Of a stretch of 40,761 bases of DNA, positions 34,285 through 40,761 are shown piece by piece. The notes under the pieces are model-generated. The model saw only the letters and a program-made list of their open reading frames with translations, was not told the DNA's origin and did no database searches. This DNA is from Magnetococcales bacterium (GTDB lineage: Bacteria; Pseudomonadota; Magnetococcia; Magnetococcales; JADFXB01): contig JADFXB010000021.1 in NCBI GenBank assembly GCA_015233935.1, forward strand, positions 1-40,761, given 5' to 3'. The position numbers and the translations under genes are program-made. How positions within the stretch are numbered: the stretch's first letter is position 1; each line of letters opens with the position of its first letter.

Positions 34285-37200
34285 TCACGGCACCTTTCGA
34301 TACCACATGGCCTCCCGGTCGCTCAGACGCTGTTGGCGAATTTGTTGTTGCAGGGTGTCCACATCCACCCGTCGCCAACCGCCTGGAGATTCATGGCTGG
34401 CATCCAGGGCGTCTTGCCAGTGGATCATGAGGAGGGCCAGGGTAACCACGGTAAAGAGCAGCCATAGCACAGGGAGTTTTCTATTATCCACATTTTGTCC
34501 CTGGCGGGCCAATGAATTATGCAATTCATGCTCTGGCAGGCAGCGATAACAGTGGAGACACCCCCCATCCCAGGAGGATTCCACCGCCACATCGCAATGG
34601 CTGATGCGCCGGTGGGGCAACAGGCGGGCCAGCAGGGCGAAGCGGTTGCCGAGAGACAGGATTGCCCCCAAAGGACACCACCAGCGGCACCAATAGCGAA
34701 AGAAAAACAGGGATGCCAGGAGGGAGAGGATTGCCAACCCGGCCAATAACTGGGAAAGGTGGTCGGAAAAGAGGGATTGCATGGGGTTAAAAGAGATCCA
34801 GGAGGGGGAATCCGTCCACCAGAACAGGGAAAAGCTTCCCACCATCACCCCACCGCGCCACCAGGGGGCCAAGGCATCATGGGAAGCGGAACGCCGCCAT
34901 CCCAACAGTTTGCCTATGCGGGAGAAAAACTCTTGCAGGGCACCAAACGGGCAGAGAAAACCACAATAAAGTTGACCGAACAACAGTGTCATGCCCACCC
35001 CTGCAAGAGCCATCAGGGTTCCCAAGGGGTTGCTGCTCCAGGAGGGCCAACGTCCCAGGGAGAGGTTGGCCACGTCCACTTCATGCCACAGGGCGTTGGT
35101 AGAAAAGCCGAGAAGGAGCAGGGAGAGGGCGAGAAAAAGCAATCGTTCCCGTTCCCGCTGTCGCCAGACCACAGGGATCAACAATAAAAATAACAAGGCC
35201 AATGGATAGAGCCATGGGTGGTGGTTGTGGCTGGTGGTGGCCTGGTGGGTAAGTTGCAGGTGGAAGCCGTGTTGCAGGGCCTGGCGGGCGGTGGTATCCA
35301 GAATGGCCAGGGCGGCTTTGCTGGTGATGGTGGCCCCGCTCATGCCATCCACCCCCGCCTCTTGCAGGGAGGTGCGGGAAAAATCGTGACCTTGCAACCC
35401 TTCCAGCCAAATATCTACCCCTTCGATATAGGAGGGGGTTTCATGGGAGTGCAGGTGTCTTGCTGCCAGTAACCGTCCTTTGTGATCCAGGGCCACCAAC
35501 AGGTTGAGGGTGCCCGCATAGCCGCGAATTTCTCCGGCAACGGGTTGGCTGGCCAACACTATTTGGTCCGGGCGCAAATAGTGGGGGAAGGGATTTTCAG
35601 AAAAGGTGAGGTCGTTATTCCCGGTCACCTCTTGCAACACTTCGGGGGTGAAGCGAGTTTGGGGAGGGGGTTGCATCTCCTTGTGGAGGATGGCCAGCAG
35701 CCAGCAGGTTAGGGCCACTGCGGTCAGCAGCATGGCGAGAGGAGACCAGCGAAATTGGGGCAGAGCGTGGTGTACCAGCCAACGGTCAGACAACAACAGG
35801 GAGCCAGCGGCCAGGGTGGTGAGAAGGGCGATGACCACCCCGGTTTGCTCCATGCCCAGCAAGGGGATCAACAAACTGCCGGTGAAGAGTCCTCCCAGGG
35901 CACCGCCCAAATGATCGGCAGCTTCTACCAGACCGCTGGCGGTCATGGCTTGTTGTTGATTGGTGAGGGCTACGCCAAGAGGGAAGATGGTTCCTGTTGC
36001 CAGGCCCAACAAGAGGGACAAGCCCCAGCACCCGGCCTGGCGCATGAACAGGGATTGTTGGGACAGGGTTGCAAGTGTGTATGGCAGGGCCAGGGCCAAG
36101 AGGGCGATGAAAAACAGGAGGATGACCATGGGCCATAAGGGAAGCTGCCAGCGTTGGCCTATCAACCAGGCCCCCAGGGCCAACCCGGCCATGAACAGGC
36201 CATTGAGCAGGGCTATTTGACTGAAGACCGCCCCCACCATGGCTTGAAAACCGTAGAGGACCATCAATTGCAAACCCATGGCTGCCAGTCCGCCCATGGC
36301 CACCCCTGCCATGCCACTGTTTCGTTGCCAGTTTTGTTGGCTGCGTTGACCGGTGATGCCGGTCAGGGAGAGATAAAGAAAAAAGAACAGGGCAGGCAAG
36401 AGAAAGGGCCAAATGCCCAGACGGCGCACCCCTTCCAGCAAGTTGCCCGCCTCCGAGTGGGTCAATTTACTCCACAAAAGGAGGTTGAGATAAAAATGCA
36501 CCGGTCGTTGGTCTGAGTTGATTTCACCATTGGCCTTGTCCAATTGCAGGCGGAGGGTGCGGGTTTGTTCTGTGGGAAGCAGGGAGAGGAAGGCAATGGC
36601 GGGCAGATTGTCCCCCTCTGGTTGAAATTGTTGATGACGTTTGGCCAGTAGAGAGGGTTGACTGGTTACCACTCCAGGTTGGGAGGATGCACAAAAGAGT
36701 TGTTTGTCCCCAGGGGCCACGCTGCGATGGGGTAAGGTGAGGGCAAGGGTGCGGTCCATGGTGGCACTGTAGCTGATAATTTCATGCCCCATATAGTTGG
36801 AGGCACTGCTGATGGTGGTGCACACCACCCCGGCAGGTGAGAGGATGCGGGAGAGGGAGAGGTGAAATTCACGGGTGTGGAGTCGGTTTTGCCGGGCGTT
36901 GACCGGTTCCCCGCTCAAGATGACCACCAGGTCGTAGGTGTTTGCTTGGGTGTTTTGCACAAAGGCGCGGCCATCGGCCACCACCAGGGAGAAGCGGGGG
37001 TCCTGCATGGCCAGTTGGCTGGTGGCGGGCAGCCAGGGTTGCAGCATGGCCAAGGCGGTGGGGTCCTCTTCAACAAGGGTGAGTTGCTGGATGGGATAAC
37101 GCAGCATCTCTTCCGGTAATCCGCTTTCCACCCCTCCCAACAGTAAAATGCGTAGGGGGGAGGGGGATTGGGCCAGCAGATAGGCGGCGGACAAGCGGGC

Positions 37201-38022
37201 ACGGCGGGAATCGGGAAAACTCTCTCCCAGGCGACCATCGTGAAGCAGGGAGTATTGATTGCCCAGTTGGGCGAGGGTGACTTGTCCGAAGCGACTTTCC
37301 ACCGAGTCCACCCGTTTCATTCCGGTGTGAACCATCTTGAAGTGGCGATCTTCCAGCAGGGCAAGCAGGGGTTGACCAGGCCAGGGCAGGGCCAGCAGAC
37401 CGAAAGCAATGGCCAATAGAGTGGAGATTCGGCGCGAGGCGGGGGGGTCTTGCAGGAGGTTGGTCAGCAGCAGCAAGGAGGAGGTGAGGGCGAAGGTGGC
37501 CCAACTACCCAGGGATTCCACCAGAAGAAAGGTGAAGAGTACACCACCCAGCAGGGCACCCAGGGATTCCACCAGGTACAGGTGGGTGATGGATTGGACG
37601 GTTCCTTTGCTGGTGGAGAGTTCCGTCAATAATCGGCAGGCGGCGGGAAAGATCATCCCCAGCAGGAGACCTCCCGGCAGGGTAGCCGTGGCGGTGAGGA
37701 GCAGGAAGGAGCCTAAGGGGATGAACTCGCTTTCCGGAACCTGGAGCAGGAAGCGGGAAAAGCGCAGGAGCAACATGCCTGCCAGCAGGGCCAAAGGCAG
37801 GGCGACCACCCCCCTTTGCAGGATGCGCTGATAGTTGGTTAACCGGGTGGCCAGGAAGCCTCCCAGACCGATCCAGGCCAACCAGCTACCGTAGAAGGCC
37901 CCCAAGGCCAGTTCCACTCCCTGGAAGGCGGCCAGCAACTCCCGCAAGAGGACGGCCTGGCTGCATTGGGTAAAACCACCCACGACCAGCAGCAAACCCA
38001 GCAGGCGGGAGGAGGGGGACAT
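34285..38022 (-). CDS. membrane fusion of spermidine-synthase-like, FMN-binding and NosR/NapH-like iron-sulfur modules
   Basis: The largest product (1245 residues) combines modules normally on separate proteins. The N-terminal third has about seven membrane helices and a spermidine-synthase-like methyltransferase-fold domain ('ILLLGGVESGLPEEML' near 294, 'YDLVVILSGEPVNA' near 370). More helices follow (about 540-780). Next is an FMN-binding domain with the flavinylation motif 'DGMSGATITSKA' (about 893-904), then a helix bundle with 'CGFLCPFGALQE' (about 1019) and 'CRWWCPLGA' (about 1114), the CxxxCP pairs of NosR/NapH-like proteins, then 'CLHCYRC' near 1156 and a last helix near 1178. A covalently bound FMN (made by ApbE) and iron-sulfur centres would carry electrons across the inner membrane. 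The polyamine synthase part may not be catalytic. It begins 17 bases after the ferredoxin stop. Confidence 0.82.
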   Translation of the reverse strand: MSPSSRLLGLLLVVGGFTQCSQAVLLRELLAAFQGVELALGAFYGSWLAWIGLGGFLATRLTNYQRILQRGVVALPLALLAGMLLLRFSRFLLQVPESEFIPLGSFLLLTATATLPGGLLLGMIFPAACRLLTELSTSKGTVQSITHLYLVESLGALLGGVLFTFLLVESLGSWATFALTSSLLLLTNLLQDPPASRRISTLLAIAFGLLALPWPGQPLLALLEDRHFKMVHTGMKRVDSVESRFGQVTLAQLGNQYSLLHDGRLGESFPDSRRARLSAAYLLAQSPSPLRILLLGGVESGLPEEMLRYPIQQLTLVEEDPTALAMLQPWLPATSQLAMQDPRFSLVVADGRAFVQNTQANTYDLVVILSGEPVNARQNRLHTREFHLSLSRILSPAGVVCTTISSASNYMGHEIISYSATMDRTLALTLPHRSVAPGDKQLFCASSQPGVVTSQPSLLAKRHQQFQPEGDNLPAIAFLSLLPTEQTRTLRLQLDKANGEINSDQRPVHFYLNLLLWSKLTHSEAGNLLEGVRRLGIWPFLLPALFFFLYLSLTGITGQRSQQNWQRNSGMAGVAMGGLAAMGLQLMVLYGFQAMVGAVFSQIALLNGLFMAGLALGAWLIGQRWQLPLWPMVILLFFIALLALALPYTLATLSQQSLFMRQAGCWGLSLLLGLATGTIFPLGVALTNQQQAMTASGLVEAADHLGGALGGLFTGSLLIPLLGMEQTGVVIALLTTLAAGSLLLSDRWLVHHALPQFRWSPLAMLLTAVALTCWLLAILHKEMQPPPQTRFTPEVLQEVTGNNDLTFSENPFPHYLRPDQIVLASQPVAGEIRGYAGTLNLLVALDHKGRLLAARHLHSHETPSYIEGVDIWLEGLQGHDFSRTSLQEAGVDGMSGATITSKAALAILDTTARQALQHGFHLQLTHQATTSHNHHPWLYPLALLFLLLIPVVWRQRERERLLFLALSLLLLGFSTNALWHEVDVANLSLGRWPSWSSNPLGTLMALAGVGMTLLFGQLYCGFLCPFGALQEFFSRIGKLLGWRRSASHDALAPWWRGGVMVGSFSLFWWTDSPSWISFNPMQSLFSDHLSQLLAGLAILSLLASLFFFRYWCRWWCPLGAILSLGNRFALLARLLPHRRISHCDVAVESSWDGGCLHCYRCLPEHELHNSLARQGQNVDNRKLPVLWLLFTVVTLALLMIHWQDALDASHESPGGWRRVDVDTLQQQIRQQRLSDREAMWYRKVP

Positions 38023-38039
38023 GGAGAGACTCCGAGAAA

Positions 38040-38393
38040 CTATTGGGGAGGGGTCACCATGCTGTTGTGGAGCTGTAACCGTTCCACAGTTTTGCCAGCC
38101 AGAATATGTTGGGCGATGATTTCATCCACATCTTGTTCGCTGCGATAGTGATACCACACCCCTTCTGGATAGATGACCAGCACCGGTCCCAGTTCGCAAC
38201 GATCCAGGCAACCGGACTGGTTGACCCGAATGTCCATGAGTTCCGGCATCATCTTGGCTTGGGATTTGAGATAAGCGTGCAAGGCCACCGATCCTTTGCC
38301 TGCACAATCGCCACGGGGGTGGCCAGCCGCCCGTTGGTTGACGCAGCAAAAAATATGGATGCGGTAGAAGGGTTTTTCAGGAGAAGTTTCCAT
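38040..38393 (-). CDS. thioredoxin-like [2Fe-2S] ferredoxin
   Basis: A 117-residue cytoplasmic ferredoxin of the Shethna type. It has 'IFCCVNQRAAGHPRGDCAGKG' in part ('CCVNQR' about 16-21 and 'HPRGDC' about 25-30) and 'SGCLDRCELGPVLVIYP' (about 60-76), giving the four Cys ligands of a [2Fe-2S] cluster with thioredoxin-like fold. It is the first gene of the eight-gene run, 17 bases ahead of the large membrane iron-sulfur/FMN protein, and is the natural soluble electron donor to it. About 120 bases separate it from the upstream chemoreceptor gene; no clear promoter was recognised there. Confidence 0.85.
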   Translation of the reverse strand: METSPEKPFYRIHIFCCVNQRAAGHPRGDCAGKGSVALHAYLKSQAKMMPELMDIRVNQSGCLDRCELGPVLVIYPEGVWYHYRSEQDVDEIIAQHILAGKTVERLQLHNSMVTPPQ

Positions 38394-38517
38394 GGTGGCA
38401 TTTTTCCGCAGAAGGGATGGATCCAGGAGGTCAGCGGAAGAATGTTACACCAGCTTGCTGCCGGTCGAAAGATGCAACCAGTCGGGTGTTGGTATGTTTG
38501 GTGGATTTTGTGTGTTC

Positions 38518-40761
38518 TTAGGCGGTTTGGCCACTTCCCGCCTCTTGATCCAGTTGATCCAGGTAGACAAACAATTCGGCCCGTAAGGTGCAGAATTGGT
38601 CCATCTGGTGGGAGGCTTCATCAAAGCGGCCTTGTTCGCCCATGGTCAAGAGGGCGTTCACCATGGCGGGAAGTTTGGCCCACCGATCTTCCAGGGTGCG
38701 GAAGGTGGCCATGGTTCCAAAGCGTTGACGACCTTCACCGGACAGCCAGCGGGCAAAAATGTTGTCTTCAATCAGGACTTTTTTCTGGTGGTCGTTCAGA
38801 ACCGTGCGACCGGAGATGACCGTTTCGATTTCACCTGCCAGGCGGAGCAGACTTTCCTTGAGCTGGGTAAGATCCCCAGCTTGTTGCCCAACCTTGAAGC
38901 CTTCTTCTGCCTGGCCCAGGGAGATGGCGGTGGCTTCCACGGCCCCGGTCAAATGGACCAATTGACCTACCGATCCTTTGATGAATTGCACCAGATTGAA
39001 GGCCCGTTGTAGATCTCGCGCCCCAAAGGCTTCCTGGGTGGTTTCCGCCGATTCGATGATGGAGAGAATATAGCGTTGGGCAAGGGCCACCTTTTCGGAG
39101 ACATCCTTGACGAATCCTCCCATGGTTTCGGAGGAGCGGGCAATGGCCCCGGCGGATTCGGAGGCTTGTTGGGTGGATTGGGAAATTTCCAATGCCGCCG
39201 ATTCCAACTCGTTGGCACTGCGGGTGACCGATTCGGAGGCCATGGCCACCCCTTGCACGGAGCGGCTGATTTCGTCGGCGGCGCGGGTTTGTTCCACGAC
39301 TGATTGGACAATTTCTGCATTGACTTTGGCAATATTGGAGATGGAATCCACCACCACGTTCACCGAACGGGAGGCATCCACCACATTGCTGCGCATTTCC
39401 TGAATGCGCAGACCAATCTGACCGCTGGCTTCCTGGGCTTGTTGGGCCAAATTTTTCACCTCTTTGGCCACCACGGCAAAGCCCAATCCTGCCTCGCCTG
39501 CGCCCGCTGCCTCGATGGCGGCATTGAGGGCCAATAAATTGGTTTGCCGGGCGATGCCATTGATCAATTCCACCGCCTTGCCCACTTCTGTGGCCGATTG
39601 GGACAGTTTATCCATGACCGAGAGAACATCTTTGGCCCGATTGTTGGCTTCACCGGAGGTGTCGCTGGCCATTTCACAACGGCTGCGAATTTCGCTGAAA
39701 GAGGCACTCATCTCTTCCAGGGCGGCGGCCACGGTGGAGACCTCCTGATTGACATTGATCAGGTTGCGGTTGACATCCCCCAGATTGGCGTTCATCTCTT
39801 CGGCAGCCGCAGCCATGGCGGCCACATTGTCGCTGGAGTCTGCCGCGGCCTTGGAGTTGCTGCGGATATGTTCGGTGAGTTGATAAATATTGCCAAAGAC
39901 CACTTCGATATTGTCGGAGGCCGCCCGGATGGAGCCATGAATCTGTTGGATGGCCTCCACCATACGGTTTTGCTCCCCCACCATTTTTTTCATGACCAGG
40001 GAAATATCGTCAGTGTCGCTGTTGAGCTTTTGTTTGAGATCTATCAACAGCCGCACACAGGCTTTGATGCCTGCTGACTGTCCCAATACGGTTCGCAGCA
40101 TGCGGGATAGACCGTGGGCCATGGTGTTGACATCGCTGCCGATGGCGTCGATTTCATCGCCTCTGGCTCGAACCTGCACCCGGTGGGTCAAGGAGCCTGC
40201 GGCAATTTCGCGAATGACCTCTCCGATGGCCCGCAAGGAACCGGTGATGCGCCGGGCGATATACCAGGCAACCCCCATGCTGGCTACCATGCCCAGGAGC
40301 AGGGCAAACCAGGTGGTGGTGCGCACGTCACCGATGGCGGTGCGCAGGCCCCCCAACTCTTCCAGCATGGTCTCTTCTTGTCGTTGGGAGAGGGCGCGGA
40401 TGACGGTTTCCAACTTGTCGGCGCGGGGCATGGCCTCTTCCGCCAGCAGGGCATTGCTCTGATTCCAGCGGGGACCGCGACGAATTTCAATGATGCGTTG
40501 GGAGAGTCCTTTTAACGTACCGTGGGATTTGACAAAGGTGGCCATGGCCTCCTTTTGTTCATCCAGCAGGACGGCCCGCTGGATCATGGCCATGGCCCCT
40601 TCGGTGCGTTGCCAATTTTTTTCAAAGGAGGCGGGCAGGGATTCCTGACCGGTGATTAAAAAGGCGCGCAAGTCGGCCATGGCCAGGGCGAAACCACCCC
40701 GCAGGTCGGCCATGGATTTTAACAATTGTTTGCTGCCTTTGATTTCAGCGGCATCTTCTGA
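38518..40761 (-). CDS. methyl-accepting chemotaxis protein, 5' end beyond window
   Basis: The reading frame is open to the right edge, so the start and probably the first membrane helix lie outside; 747 residues are visible. They comprise a four-helix-type sensor, a second membrane helix ('FALLLGMVASMGVAWYIA'), a HAMP domain, and an MCP signalling domain whose tip contains 'NGIARQTNLLALNAAIEAAGAG' in shortened form ('LLALNAAIEAAGAG'). The C-terminal 130 residues ('DNIFARWLSGEG...RWAKLPAMVNALL...GRFDEASHQMDQF') resemble a CZB-type helical domain but lack the full His/Cys zinc-ligand set. A TTG inside the frame at 40725 is not a credible start because in-frame coding continues upstream. Attractant unknown. 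Confidence 0.88.
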   Translation of the reverse strand, partial: SEDAAEIKGSKQLLKSMADLRGGFALAMADLRAFLITGQESLPASFEKNWQRTEGAMAMIQRAVLLDEQKEAMATFVKSHGTLKGLSQRIIEIRRGPRWNQSNALLAEEAMPRADKLETVIRALSQRQEETMLEELGGLRTAIGDVRTTTWFALLLGMVASMGVAWYIARRITGSLRAIGEVIREIAAGSLTHRVQVRARGDEIDAIGSDVNTMAHGLSRMLRTVLGQSAGIKACVRLLIDLKQKLNSDTDDISLVMKKMVGEQNRMVEAIQQIHGSIRAASDNIEVVFGNIYQLTEHIRSNSKAAADSSDNVAAMAAAAEEMNANLGDVNRNLINVNQEVSTVAAALEEMSASFSEIRSRCEMASDTSGEANNRAKDVLSVMDKLSQSATEVGKAVELINGIARQTNLLALNAAIEAAGAGEAGLGFAVVAKEVKNLAQQAQEASGQIGLRIQEMRSNVVDASRSVNVVVDSISNIAKVNAEIVQSVVEQTRAADEISRSVQGVAMASESVTRSANELESAALEISQSTQQASESAGAIARSSETMGGFVKDVSEKVALAQRYILSIIESAETTQEAFGARDLQRAFNLVQFIKGSVGQLVHLTGAVEATAISLGQAEEGFKVGQQAGDLTQLKESLLRLAGEIETVISGRTVLNDHQKKVLIEDNIFARWLSGEGRQRFGTMATFRTLEDRWAKLPAMVNALLTMGEQGRFDEASHQMDQFCTLRAELFVYLDQLDQEAGSGQTA

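Noticed and set aside
40725-40725. TTG codon as start of the right-edge chemoreceptor
   Set aside because: The same frame stays open to the window edge with continuous helical coding sequence, so the gene is truncated by the window.

Overview
The window reads as chromosomal DNA of a free-living Gram-negative proteobacterium of moderate GC content. It has type IV pilus-like assembly genes, an exopolysaccharide pair of the PEP-CTERM/XrtA type, many c-di-GMP and chemotaxis-type signalling proteins, a Tat-type leader peptide and a class II aldolase. The mix would suit a Magnetococcia-like lineage, but no rRNA or other phylogenetic marker is present, so the placement is a guess. I saw no tRNA, rRNA, CRISPR array or intact mobile element.

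Layout, left to right. (1) 239-4116 (+): two fusion-like proteins that condense PilM+PilN and PilO+PilP, then an exported lytic transglycosylase. (2) 4153-6555 (-): a soluble hybrid histidine kinase. (3) 6734-11863 (+): an overlapping chain of a B12-binding radical SAM protein, SfsA, methionine aminopeptidase, an N-acetylglutamate-synthase-like acetyltransferase and a ThiO-like oxidase, followed by a small HNH nuclease. (4) 12330-15381 (+): sugar transferase and chain-length determinant for an exopolysaccharide. (5) 15386-18915 (-): fructose-bisphosphate aldolase, then an exported caspase-like protein and a formylglycine-enzyme-like protein that lacks the catalytic cysteine pair. (6) 19119-20565: a PilZ protein, an orphan antitoxin and a decayed stretch with an antitoxin remnant, an IS66-type transposase remnant and a cluster of GTCTCAC repeats. 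(7) 20566-25842 (-): an epimerase, a SIS isomerase, a nucleotidyltransferase-kinase fusion and a YdjM-like membrane hydrolase, with a Fic protein beyond. (8) 26139-30341 (+): a PAS/MCP-type signalling protein and a REC-PAS-PAS-GGDEF-EAL protein. (9) 30343-38393 (-): eight tightly packed genes. (10) 38518 to the right edge (-): a chemoreceptor whose 5' end lies outside the window.

The best candidate for an undescribed system is region 9. In transcription order it encodes a Shethna-type [2Fe-2S] ferredoxin; a 1245-residue membrane protein fusing a spermidine-synthase-like module, an FMN-binding domain and a NosR/NapH-like iron-sulfur module; an AmrS-type radical SAM enzyme; a 48-residue twin-arginine peptide; an exported AMMECR1 protein; a geranylgeranyl-reductase-like flavoprotein; and two stand-alone cyclic-nucleotide-binding proteins. 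The usual third member of AmmeMemoRadiSam systems, Memo, is not present in the operon. The layout suggests electron transfer across the inner membrane to an exported AMMECR1 partner, with a cyclic-nucleotide input. That pathway is inference from domain content and gene packing.
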